From Sipunculus nudus (lineage: Eukaryota > Annelida > Sipuncula > Golfingiida > Sipunculidae): 64,000 nucleotides of DNA. A model generated the notes under the pieces. That model was not told the origin of the DNA and ran no database searches. It saw only the letters and a list, made by a program, of their open reading frames with translations. Shown one piece after another: positions 45,025 to 55,924 of this stretch (within the stretch, counting starts at the first letter, position 1; every line of letters begins with the position of its first letter). The stretch spans positions 6,344,576-6,408,575 of the forward strand of contig CM049309.1 in the NCBI GenBank assembly GCA_026874595.1. Reading direction: 5' to 3'. The position numbers and the translations under genes were made by a program.

Positions 45025-46150
45025 CCCTAGAACATCAACGAGGCGTGTGAATTCCCCCTTTATACTTTCAGCCTTTTTTCATTAAAATTAAGGTAAACAT
45101 GGTCCTGACCAATCAAAGCGAGTGAAGGACGTGTATCATACTATTGCAACTGTCATAAGGTGATTTACTGCGTAAAGCAAGCCAACCGTTAAATGCTCAT
45201 ACAGTAAAGCATTTGTAGGCATCCGTATAGGTGTCAAATTTTACATGAATTTGAGGGGCTGTTTTTTTCCTCTAAAAGGAACAGGAAGCTACTGCTTTTA
45301 TTCTGAGTGCGAATCTTTACTCTTTATTGGTAAACTTAACAAAATTTATAATTTCATCTATTTTATAGCTATTTAATTCATGAAGTACATTATAGAATAC
45401 ACTGTTTCCCTTGTTTTACGGATATAACTCCCACTCCAGGAAAGTACTACAATACGTTTATGACATTAACAATGAATAACATGAACAGACAAGTGTATTG
45501 AAAACTACCATAGGTCATAATCATAAATTTACTGTGCTTTGATACGGTCAAGAAAGTTCCACTTCTCTTGCAAATTGTATTCATCTGGCAATGGACAAAA
45601 ATTTCGTTGATTTTATTGCGCATTTGTGTATTGCGTCTACAGAGTGAGAATTTATCTATAGGTGTTAGGAGGATTTAAATAAGGCAGAACTCTTGTATAG
45701 TTCATGAAGTTCTTCCATAAAACTTAATGTTTTTAATAATCTTTTAATATACTATACTATATTATAGTAAATATACAGTATCTTCAGTTTATATCGAGTC
45801 CTGGACTGTTCCTGGACCGAGACCTGTGTACGCGGTCGCGAGATATCAGGCTGAGTCCTTCTCGAGTCCACTTTAAGGAAAGCTCCTACATACTATAAAG
45901 ACATTTATATGCATGTGCGAACTACTAAAAGAATATTAAAAAATAAAACTGTATGTACTAAACTTTAGCTCTGCACTGAAAGCTCAATATAATTAAACGT
46001 TCAAGTGAATAGTTTGTTTAAAATAATAAAAAAATACTTAAGGTATTCCATTTTAAATGTCTTTTAATGAGGGAATCTTTATTTTCCTCTGATAAGGACT
46101 TGGACTGTAGATCCATGGTGGGATGGTGGGTTTGGACTCGAACCTCAAGA
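45025..46150. other. No gene seen; scattered GAGTCC words
   Basis: CGAGTCCTGGACTG and TCTCGAGTCC near 45795-45870 share vocabulary with the GACTCG array that follows and with the MITE at 37.0 kb, so this 0.5-kb stretch may be the first half of one related element. Confidence 0.4.
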
Positions 46151-46157
46151 ACTCGGG

Positions 46158-46284
46158 ACTCGACTGGTGTGGACTCGGACTTGACCTCGTACTCGAGTGG
46201 CGTGGACTCGGACTTGCACCCTTATACTCGAGTGGCGTTGACTGGTACCTGAACCCGTACTCAAGTGGCGTGGACTCGACTTCA
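46158..46284 (+). repeat. GACTCG-rich tandem repeat, 33-35-bp unit, about 3.7 copies
   Basis: Units read ACTCGAGTGGCGTGGACTCG then GACTTG(A/C)CC plus a few bases. Four successive starts lie near 46158, 46193, 46228 and 46261, with growing divergence. Confidence 0.85.
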
Positions 46285-46289
46285 TATTT

Positions 46290-46975
46290 TTTTTCATCAT
46301 TCTTCCAGTTCTTTTAGCATAGTTTTTTTTATAATTACTGTCCTGTCTTATAGCTCCTCATGTTGGATGTATGCCCTTATTGTAACGTGACCCTGCATGT
46401 TATCAATAATAACAGACGCGCCTTTGTTGCACCCTGTATGTATGGAAAACATAACAATTTCAAAATGTTATATTTAGTAAGCAACAGTGCAAGTGTATAC
46501 CATTAAAAGCTGAGTCTATACGCTGAAAGCATGATTTTACATTTCTATCAACTGCTACAAGTACATCTCATTTCCTTTCTTAATATTCAATTTAGAATGG
46601 TGTCTGGGGAAAAGACAGTTATTGGGATGATCTGACTTGAGTGATCACCACAAGATCTGTTTCATTTTGGTCCCCCGGTGACAATTCATTCCATTCACCC
46701 TTTCCTGTCGGCAATACATAAAACGTAAACAATGGCCATTTGATCTTACCTCCGAAAGGTTTGCATTTACACGCTGTTGCTATGACAATGGATGTGCGAA
46801 TGCGCAGTTTTTTGCCCCAAGTGCAGAAAAATGGCGATATATTCACTGCTACATGCAATGCTGGTGTCCGAACCGTTAGTAAAAATAGTAAAATAAACTA
46901 AAACGATATTTGATCTGGGTGACTGAACATTATTTAAAGATAATACCAGGGCGAAAACAATCTTTCACTTTTGCA
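46290..46975. other. No supported gene; donor-like site and near-perfect X-box
   Basis: A minus-strand frame open for about 57 codons ends at a good donor (GAG then GTAAGA, 46744-46749) but has no clear acceptor and no ATG. The plus strand is open here too, from an ATG near 46789. GTTGCTATGACAAT at 46776-46789 matches 13 of 14 X-box positions. Confidence 0.35.
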
Positions 46976-46979
46976 TAAA

Positions 46980-47230
46980 AAATGTAACATAGTGTAACTG
47001 CATTTATGATGATGATACAAGTACAGAGTACAGATGATGACCTGAATCGATACAAAGGTGATGAGGTAAATATATTAACTGATGATGATGATGACGATGT
47101 TACTACAGTGAACATGATGCAACTATATTACTAATGAAGATGTGATATTATTAATGCTGACGACTTGACTATTTTGGTTAAATAATGACTATATGATGAT
47201 GGTAACGATGATGATGATGATGATTTTAAA
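46980..47230 (+). repeat. Interrupted (GAT)n / (ATG)n trinucleotide repeats
   Basis: GATGATGATGATGACGATG near 47081 and a second run near 47195-47224, with many single GATGA words between. Confidence 0.85.
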
Positions 47231-47523
47231 ATGATGTGTGTGAGACAAATAAAATATTAAAGAAAAACAAGGGATGAAACTAATCGTACAGGTTCTCATG
47301 TAACATGCCTGTGATTGTTCATACAGTAATTAGTCATATTTCTACGGCTTTTGGTGATTCACTCGGTAAGAAAAAAGACAGCTTTGGGGTTTAGACTTTG
47401 GTATGGCGAAAATTAAAACTTTTTCTGAGAAAAGCATGTAATCTCAGACTAACTCTGCGTACATATTTAAGAACTGTTTGTAAATTTCTGCAATGAAAAT
47501 TTCTGATAACACCACAGTGGTAG

Positions 47524-47526
<3 letters not shown>

Positions 47527-47572
<46 letters not shown>
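47527..47572 (+). repeat. (TA)n microsatellite
   Basis: Pure TA run. Confidence 0.95.
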
Positions 47573-47575
<3 letters not shown>

Positions 47576-47700
47576 AAGCTTAACATCCGAAATGTATAAC
47601 AGTTACTGTTGTGGTACATTTCAAATGAAATTTAATACAGTCTACAAGGCTATAATCAATAGATCAACAAAATAATAAGCTCTGTCTATTAAACAACTAA

Positions 47701-47714
47701 CCCCCCCCCCCCCC
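47701..47714 (+). repeat. Poly-C run, 14 bases
   Basis: Uninterrupted C run in AT-rich surroundings. Confidence 0.95.
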
Positions 47715-47719
47715 TCTAC

Positions 47720-49030
47720 GTTTACATGAGGTTACATATAAAGGCTATAAATTTTCATTTCCCAGCCATTGGGACTTGTTCCAAAGGGTTATGATTAATA
47801 CCAAGACAGCTTCATTGCCGATCTAATGCATTGAAACTGCGCAGTGCTCATGGCTGTAGCCCTAGGAGGTATTGTGGGCGGCCGAGTACCATTTTTGCCA
47901 AGCTAAGCCCAGCGGATACCCGTCCATGCTTCTTAACCGTATTGGATACACATGTCAATACGCGGCAGGGTATTATATAATGACGTATCATTCACCAGTC
48001 GTAAATATAGTAATGTTTTAAAATCATTGGTTTACCCTATAATCTTTGCAGTAAAAGTGCTTGCCGTTCACACTGGACTGTGAGACGGTATCTTATCTAT
48101 TGACCCACTATATTGTCTGTTCGGCGTCTGCTATTTATGCCGTTATTCTGTTTCTAAATTAATAAATCAATATTATACATATGAAACAGACGTCCCAGCT
48201 GCCACGCGGCGGCCCAAATGATGCCTGTCACGTTCCATGTGTTAGGTTTTACATGTGGATTGAAAAATACACAACGTTCCTCGACCTGTCTGAAAGCTCA
48301 TGACTATGAGAGTGAATGCCTAGGCACTTGGTCGCACTGTAAACCTCCGGTATTTAAACCCATCGGGAATTCAAGACAAATAACTGCTTCACTTGACTGC
48401 GACATTTTCCTCTTGGACAGCGACGGATCAAAAAGTGGGGAGCCTGAGTTTTTTTCATAACGGTCGAAAATTAGTTGTTCTTCTGTTTGAAACACGGTTT
48501 GAAATATTGACACTGACGTTTATCCATTAAAGATTTTGGGTGATTGCATTATGTAATAGACAATGGTATATGGTCCAGTGTTGGGTTCCCAGTGGAACTT
48601 TGTACACCTAGCCCGTAGACTATTTCTAGATTAAAGCAAGCTATTCGCCTACTAGTGTTTGCTGGCTTACTCTTTGTATATATAAATGAAATGTAGGAAA
48701 AGCCTTTTGGAAAAATAATTATAATTATTCGTAATTATTTGCAAGCTGTTAGTAAACACAGCTATGTTGACAGACAGATAAAAACATGTAACATAAAATG
48801 GCTGATTGCATAATATATGCGGAAGTTTACAGAGTTCAGACCGGTCTGATTTGTCACAAGATGTCCTTATTGACTGTGTTTGGATTAATTCGGCGTGCCC
48901 CCCTCCCCCCCCCCCCCCCCCCAATTACTATTAACATGTGGATATAACAAAACGAACAACATTTGTGCTAAAGGTGCTCTTTAGTTATTAGATTTCTGAT
49001 ATATTTATTGTAACATAGGTCGTTGCTGAA
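47720..49030. other. No gene seen
   Basis: Unremarkable except for an 18-C run at 48905-48922. An 80-codon plus frame at 48218 overlaps a 69-codon minus frame; neither is supported. Confidence 0.5.
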
Positions 49031-49034
49031 ATGT

Positions 49035-49190
49035 TAGTGTCAGGGTCCGCTGAGGCAGTAGTCACCGGGCCTGGTTAACACCAGGATACAAAATGAGATG
49101 AAGCGTGTGATAATGCTCTGTCACGTAGTCCGAAACCGGAATGGAATTATGCAGATGTACATATACTAAGTTAGGTTATAGCAAAAAAAA
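49035..49190 (+). mobile_element. SINE family C, 3' part, copy 3
   Basis: GGCAGTAGTCACCGGGCCTG, GTTAACACCAGGATACAAAA, CTGTCACGTAGTCCGAAACC and GCAGATGTACATA match the later body of copy 1 at 36.2-36.4 kb. The tRNA-like head is absent. Confidence 0.75.
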
Positions 49191-49199
49191 ATGGAGGAG

Positions 49200-49970
49200 G
49201 TTTCCTCCAACAACAAATATTAAAAAAACTATTAACCTCCAATTAAGATGTCTATCATTCCGTCTGTGCTTGTTTTTTTAATTTGTTTATTTCTTTCCAT
49301 ATCAATAAAAACGAAGGCCTTATGCATGGGAAAGAAACTTTTTTTAAAAGGGACAAAATCAGGAGCAATATTATGCCAATTATTTTCACACTATCAGCTC
49401 AGGATTGCTTCATACAAAAGTTTCCCAACGCAACCCCCAGCACACGTTCTCAGTACCTCGTATAAGGCTGTTTAACAGCTTGTTATTTTTCTGCATGTTG
49501 GTAAACACAGTCCACGTGTGTCTGTTTACCATAAAAATAAAGACCGCAGTACCGGGGGTCCGATTGTGACCCGCAACACGCGATGTTTCAGCCAGCGGGA
49601 ACAACTATTACATTTTTTAAGTTTCTGAGTACTACCAAACTAAGATGTGTATTTTTCTTGTCTGTAAATGATTGAAAGAACTGCCACCATATGCGACCAT
49701 ATAGACATTCATTAGACTTTCTGAAATGTCGGTCCAGATGTTGTCCACCTATTGGCAGAAGAAAGAACGGACACCAACCAAAGACAAGACAAACAATATA
49801 TTAAATAAAAAAAAGAACTAAATGTATGTAATCGCCAAGCGATCCCTGGAAGCCTCCCTGCGACGCCCGCCACTGAGCGATAATGGGAAATCGGCTATAG
49901 AATATACGACCTTGGGTAAAAAGTTCAAGGTCATAAATAAAAGATCAGGTGTAAATCTGTGACCTAGGAC
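49200..49970. other. No gene seen
   Basis: Small overlapping frames only; no motifs. Confidence 0.5.
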
Positions 49971-49974
49971 TTAT

Positions 49975-50060
49975 ATTGTGCCCAACTGAATATCAGCCAT
50001 ATTAGAATTGGCGGAAGAAAGGAAAAAGAGAAATATGAGTTCGATAGTTTCGCACTTGGG
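49975..50060 (+). repeat. Interspersed repeat family F, copy 2
   Basis: TATCAGCCATATT, TTGGCGGAAGAAAG, an A-rich stretch, GATAGTTTCGCACTTGGGGG: same order as 12085-12206, without the long G run. The 92-codon minus frame over 49971-50249 lies on this repeat and its flank. Confidence 0.55.
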
Positions 50061-50069
50061 GGTTCTGAG

Positions 50070-50580
50070 TAGATTATCCCACAAAATATGTTTTCTTAAA
50101 AACGGATGTAGATATAAACTACTCTTCTCTTCTGCTGAGGAAAGCTTAAATACTTTGTATGAATCCAGCTTCGGAAAGTGGATTTTATTAGGATAATGGA
50201 GAAAATGTGATGAAGCATCTAGAAGATATTTTAACTTGCAGTCCTCCATTCATTTAACCGTGGTTGTTTACCGTAACATACCAAGTAAAAGTTTCGAACC
50301 CAAGCGATCAATATGGCGCGGCTAAATCCAGTACAGAGAGGTTACCATGTGAGCCAGCAGACGACATAGTGGTGTACGTGGTCTCGTCACGGGAGTCCCT
50401 GTGGTGTTTTAATGACCGCCTCGCCAGCTGATTTACATTGTGATGTATGACCAAGCTACTTGTGGGGAACAAACGACATAGGAGCAGACCCGGAAGACTC
50501 TGCCCACAGCAGCAGACCCGATAGATTCAGTTTCGTATTTACCACCGTCGACCGCAAGTACAATCCTTAAGTTCACTGCA
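50070..50580. other. No gene seen
   Basis: No exon, array or RNA gene recognised. Confidence 0.5.
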
Positions 50581-50584
50581 GGAA

Positions 50585-50950
50585 CAAATTAGAAGCAGTC
50601 AGAGACTGCCATATACCTCTGCTATAATTCTGGATCACCAGTTACGGAATATTAAATGAATCAAGATCAAACTGTAGAAAACAGTCAGAGAGCGCAATAT
50701 ACCTCCGCACACATTCTGGTTCACAAAGGTGCTCCCTAATACCAGTGAATGACGAGGACAAAGATTTCTTTAATAGTTATAATGGTGACCCATGATACCT
50801 CCAAACATTAAATTATTTCTTTAGTGTAACACTAACCGCCCCAGTGTCATCGTTCATACATTTTTACGAGTTGAGTCGTTAACACAGTCATCCAACAACC
50901 AACCAACCAACCAACGGCGATAAAAAAATTCCACCTCCTAGCGTAACTAT
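50585..50950 (+). repeat. Repeat family D, copy 2, with an internal direct repeat
   Basis: GCAGTCAGAGACTGCCATAT then ACCTCTGC and ATTCTGGATCACCA recur about 95-100 bp later as CAGTCAGAGAGCGCAATAT, ACCTCCGC and ATTCTGGTTCACA. The 3' part (ATACCTCCAAA, TTTAGTGTAACACTAACC, CCAACCAACCAACGGCGAT) matches 17787-17912. SINE-like, class unproven. Confidence 0.6.
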
Positions 50951-50954
50951 ATAC

Positions 50955-52000
50955 TGATTATCCAGCACAGAACGTGCAATTGTTATTTGTATTCAGTTTG
51001 ACTTTATGGTGGAAATTCAAAGTTACTTTTACAGTACACAATGTGTATACATTAAAATGTATTTTACTATTGTTTATGGTGATATTAAACCATTTTTTTA
51101 TTTTCATTTTGTATTGGTGCTACTCATTGATCGGCTACCCGAACACATGTCATAAATACACATACACTCAAACACATCCACTCACATACACACCTTCTTA
51201 CACACACATATTCATTGTATATATTCACTATCGGTCAAAATGCATATCCTTACCAGAACCAAGGTATGAATAATTTATTAGCCTATACAGTTTGCCTCGT
51301 GTGCCTTTTACTGTGCACTGCGGCGCATTCGCGCGTGCTGTAGCCGCAAAATCAATTAAATATTTACTGCTTGGTTGTTAAGGTGACAGCTCAACTGGCG
51401 CACAATATAAAACAACATCCGACACACACGTGCAATGAGGAGTTCGCAGTTGTTTTACAAACAAGTGCGTGAAATCTATCATTTTGTGTGCCTGTGTGTG
51501 TGTGTGTGTCAACATGGTCGTATATGTAACTTCAAAGTCATCAGTATGTACAGTCCCTCTTATCATCTGTATATATCATGCACACTGCATTCGCGAAACG
51601 GTCGTCTGCTGACCTGAAACACTGATCTAAACGGGCTTAAACACTGATCTAAACACTAAGAGAGAACGGATTGGTATAGATTTTCCTATTACGAAATTGA
51701 ACCATGCATAATATGAGATAATTTTTTAGATTTTTTTAAGTTAAAAGAAACTTAACGACCAGCGCAGCTAGTCTGCGAATGAAGCAACAATATATATGAA
51801 ATGTAGCAAAGAATATCTATCATTTTTGGAACCAGTTTCTGTGAAAATATGTATAAGGCACAAGACTATACGTCGGGGAGCCAAGAAGTGGCTAGCGTTT
51901 TTTTTTTTTTCCTCAAGAGGTCCAGGTTGGGCGCTCTGCAGGCTCAATGGGAATACTGTATCCACAGTCAAGTTTCGATCACAATAGAATGCGCCTTTCG
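50955..52000. other. No gene seen; CA- and TG-rich tracts
   Basis: CA-rich sequence at 51150-51215 and (TG)n at about 51489-51509. Frames here are short and overlapping. Confidence 0.5.
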
Positions 52001-52004
52001 TGGT

Positions 52005-52110
52005 TCCTCGATTTTACGACCGAGCCATGGGGGTTCCTATACCTCCAGGACCCGCAGGTGCGTTGGACACTTGGCCTGCGTGACACCAGGAAATAAAGGA
52101 AGCAAGTGCT
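52005..52110 (+). mobile_element. SINE family C, fragment 4
   Basis: GAGCCATGGGGGTTCCTATA, CCTCCAGGACCCGCAGGTGC and GACACCAGGA resemble the middle body of copy 1 (CAGCCAT, ACACCTCCAGGATCCGCAGG, TTTACACCGGGATA). More diverged than copy 3. Confidence 0.5.
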
Positions 52111-52114
52111 ATAC

Positions 52115-53010
52115 CTCCTTGTTATGTATATTACTGAAATTCTGTAGATCTATATAAGTAGAAAAGGCACCAGACAAGTCAGTATTAAACAAAATCGGTT
52201 ACCACCATTAAAAATTATATCAATTATGATATGTACGTTATATTAAAATTAAACCTATTTTTTTCTAAATCTGTCTGCTGGCATTTGACCGACCCAAGGT
52301 CGCACCAAAAAGACGTTCCCGCACCGGATATAATAAAATTTAAATCAATATTTAAGCAATAGGAAAAAAATCTACACCAGAAATAAGTGAGTTTTTCTTG
52401 CAAGATATAGGCTTCATATGTCACAAGTGACCGGTAAATGCAGCAACAAGAATAATATGGTGTGTGGATTCATGCTTTTCAGAAAGGCGTGTCAGTACTG
52501 TTTTCATACGGGACATGTCAGTTTGATGGACGTGCCAACAAAACCAACACCGCCAGCTTTTAGCTTCGCCTTGCCTGCTCCGAGGTGCTCACGCTTCGGG
52601 AACCAGTACACATACTGTCAATCAAGATGTAAATTTGCTTTGCGTACTAGTTCATGCTGAAAGACATGGCGGAGCTGAAATTCAATATGGTACAAGGTTG
52701 CCACATATACACGTACTCTTTCATACATGTTCCTTCAAGATCAATAATGCCTACACAAATATATGTTACTTTCACCGTCAGCATGTCCGCATTGTATTTT
52801 ACGCATCGAACTGACATCCTCATTTTAATAATGCATCATTATTTGCCTCGCTGTTTCTTTAATATTTTATTTCTTCCGTAAATGCTTTCCGTAAACATGC
52901 CTAACGATGGGTTAGGAAGATGCCTTACGTCCAAGGAGACTCTTGTGAACTGACAGAAAAAAAACTTCCAGTAATGATTATTGTGTATGGTTCTCATTCG
53001 CTCCATCAGG
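52115..53010. other. No gene seen
   Basis: An 80-codon frame at 52418-52660 contains several Cys but in no spacing I recognise. Nothing else supported. Confidence 0.45.
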
Positions 53011-53014
53011 GTTT

Positions 53015-53310
53015 GCGTTCATTTCCGTTCATGTATGTGGTTGTGTGTATGTTTGTTCACAACACAACGCAATCATGAACGGAATCCAAAGAATTTTCAT
53101 TCCCCTTGACCACTGATTAATCGATTAGATCTTGGTGTGGATCCACCTCATGATCCGGGTCGGGGAAAGACTTCAAGGAATATTTACAAATGTAAAGTCA
53201 CCCACGCACGAATGAACCTGGGAATATGGGCTGAACAAGTGAATGAAAACACATTCTGGGGGGATCGCCAGCGTTTCTGAGAATGCACATTTCTATTTTT
53301 TTTTTTTTTT
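53015..53310 (+). repeat. Interspersed repeat family A, copy 7
   Basis: TTTGTTCACAACACAACGCA, ATCATGAACGGAATCC, CTTGACCACTGATTAATCGA, TTGGTGTGGATCCACC, CATGATCCGGGTC, AATGTAAAGTCACCCACGCA, GAATGAACCTGGGAATATGG, ending in GAATGCACATTTCT and a T run. One of the two longest copies. Confidence 0.85.
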
Positions 53311-53314
53311 TAAT

Positions 53315-53565
53315 TTTTATAATTTGATGTTTCTCGATGATGTTCCGATAAAGAAAAGAACAATAAGGTTACAGCTTATTTTGACGAATCACCAATAAGG
53401 ATGCACAAACTTGTTATCAAGCTTTCCCTATTAGCATAAAACGAAGACTGTTTAGTGAGCAACTTTACATTTATTCGTATTTACAGAATAAGGACAATTG
53501 AAGGCCAAGGGACCAAGAAGGGTGCTTTTTAATTCCAAAGCTGACTTATTAATGGTTGATGACAA
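53315..53565. other. No gene seen
   Basis: AT-rich spacer. Confidence 0.5.

Positions 53566-53566
<1 letters not shown>

Positions 53567-53635
<69 letters not shown>
53567..53635 (+). repeat. (TA)n microsatellite, about 68 bp
   Basis: Long pure TA run upstream of the inverted-repeat element at 53770. Confidence 0.95.
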
Positions 53636-53769
53636 CACGTTAAAAGTGGGATTCATCTTTTCATGCAAATCTTTTCAAGAAAAAAACTGTGAATAGAATA
53701 TAAGAAAAGGATTTAAAGTTTGAATCCCCTCCTTTTCCTAAATTCTGGAATCGCCCCTGCATATATATA

Positions 53770-55010
53770 CAGTGTATCCTAAGTGGGCACCTCCATAAAG
53801 TGATCACCTCCTTTAAGTGGGCACATCATGGCAGTCCCATTTTTTTCTTCTCCTTATTATGTTTAGCTCAAAAGGGCACCCTTATATTCTGTAAAGTGGG
53901 CACATTTCCTCAGCTAATGTAGGGACTGCATCGATTTCCCAGTTGAAGTATCATCCTGTATAAACAATTCAGAGTATTATTCATTGTGAATTTGTAATTT
54001 ATTTGCCATCAGAATTAATATTTATTATTACTTGCTTATATTTTAACTGTTAATGATTATGATAAAACAGATGAACAAAGGTCAGGTGAATTACTGTCTA
54101 ATTGCATTATCATAATAATTAGTCTGTTGACTGAAGGACAAGCATGGTATACATGCAGATTAATAAGACTTCTTTAATGTGCCAGCATCTGCAACAGCAA
54201 CTGGCTGTTCTGGTGATGGTTTACAGTCAGCAGTGAATGTACCGGTCAGTTGCCATTCATATTGGACTGATAAGCATACTTTGATCTGACAGCCACTAGA
54301 CTTGATGACAGCGAAACAAAGAAACTGCAATAGTTAATGCCATGATTGGACGCCTTGCTCATTCACCCTGTTACTTGGTACTCTGAGATGAGGTAACACG
54401 GTAAGGTCCCCCTTGCCCAGGCAATGTTTACTAATTAGCAATTGCATTTAATGATCAACACCAAACACTGATCATTCGCATGTATTCTGTGTCATTTTCA
54501 CTATTACAGTCCATGCACTTATAAAATGTCAACCTCAAACTGAAATATAAAGGTTTGGCACAGACCTAAATGTTTACCTGTTCTAAGATTGAGAGTAGCT
54601 TGTCTTAAAGAAAGTTTGTAGAACAGTAAGGTATATTGAAGGATCCATAGGGTAATTTATCAAAATATTAGCAGATTTAAATATTAGGATCATTGCTTGT
54701 AGGTTATGGCCATTGACATATGTTATAACGTACACATACATACATATATATATATATGTATATAATATATATATAATGTATATATATAGATATATATATA
54801 TATATAAACAGTTATAAATGTTTAGTTATTAAACTTTATGTTTAAAAACAGGAATAAAATACATACATCATTTGAATGAAGTACTTTTTACAACAGGAGT
54901 AACTAAAGTTATATTTTAAAGTAAGTAGCAGCTATTATCTCCATATAGTGGACACCTCTATAAGGTTGGCAGTTTGGCCCTATTCAAGGGTGCCCACATT
55001 ACAGAGGTTC

Positions 55011-55014
<4 letters not shown>
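53770..55014. mobile_element. 1.25-kb decayed pogo/Tigger-like DNA element
   Basis: The left end CAGTGTATCCTAAGTGGGCA (after TA) and the right end, read inward, TAGTCGAACCTCTGTAATGT then GGGCACC (before TA) are diverged inverted repeats. GTGGGCAC words recur subterminally (near 53784, 53817, 53897 and, reversed, near 54990). CAGT-type ends set at TA are typical of pogo/Tigger elements of the Tc1/mariner superfamily. No transposase frame survives, so it is a worn or non-autonomous copy. Confidence 0.65.
54748..54806 (+). repeat. Imperfect (TA)n inside the pogo-like element
   Basis: TA-rich run with ATGTA and AGATA interruptions. Confidence 0.9.

Positions 55015-55055
<41 letters not shown>
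55015..55055 (+). repeat. (TA)n microsatellite abutting the pogo-like right end
   Basis: Begins at the TA that ends the element. Confidence 0.95.
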
Positions 55056-55058
<3 letters not shown>

Positions 55059-55104
55059 TTTGACCGAATCAATCTAACTCCTGTGTTGACTATAGGTAGG
55101 TAAT

Positions 55105-55656
55105 AATTCAATGAAAACAAAAATATAATTAGAGGGGAATACTGTATAATCAAATAAAGCTGTCTGAGAATATCTGAATTTGAATAATGCCCAATGACCG
55201 GGAGTTACATTATATATGCGATCTGTCACACACAGCTGCACACACCATGTACATTATGAGCCAGGTCTGGCCTTGACTGATAGAGCCAGCAGGGAGGGAA
55301 GGTATGGGAGCCCGGAGGATGTCCGACGCTACAATGGGATATCTTAATTAATCATGAGTGGTCGATTCTGGATTTGCTGCGGTATTAAATCAATCCCACT
55401 TCCGGTCAGGGCGACCGCCATACGGCATGGCTGCTGACTGATAGCTTGCCCGACATGTCTATCGAACACATGGCATTGTGGCCCGCCAGAGGTCTTTGTA
55501 CATAAAGATGTATATGTGACTTATCCAGAAACAACGCTACTTAAGTTATAAACTGAAACAATCACAAACCACTGCTGAATAGATCGCTTATTTTTCAATG
55601 AAAACAAATGTATAGTGGAATAATGATAAGTCAAATCAAGCTGTATGTGAATAATC
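55105..55656 (+). repeat. Direct repeats of about 60 bp, 490 bp apart
   Basis: TTCAATGAAAACAAA, TATA, AATCAAATAAAGCTGT, TGAGAAT at 55107-55170 resembles TTCAATGAAAACAAATGTAT, AGTCAAATCAAGCTGTATGT, GAAT at 55597-55655. The DNA between has no gene; it holds a GC-richer patch near 55390-55490. Confidence 0.6.
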
Positions 55657-55667
55657 ACAAGCGAGTA

Positions 55668-55668
55668 A

Positions 55669-55699
<31 letters not shown>

Positions 55700-55714
55700 C
55701 ATATTTATATAAAT

Positions 55715-55759
<45 letters not shown>

Positions 55760-55845
55760 TCTGACCAAATTCCAATAGTTACAGAAAATATAAAAATCAA
55801 CTTTTTTCCCCATCTGGCTATATATCTATCTATTTATCTATCTTT

Positions 55846-55896
<51 letters not shown>

Positions 55897-55920
55897 TATA
55901 TATATTATATATATATAAAG
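55668..55920 (+). repeat. Compound microsatellite: (AC)n, (TA)n, (GA)n, (CA)n, (TA)n
   Basis: (AC)n 55668-55690, short (TA)n, (AG)n 55716-55756, then (CA)n near 55847-55860 and (TA)n to about 55916. Confidence 0.95.
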
Positions 55921-55924
55921 GCAG

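Noticed and set aside
46744-46880. Possible exon on the minus strand ending at GAG/GTAAGA
   Set aside because: Open for about 57 codons but without ATG or acceptor, and the opposite strand is open too.
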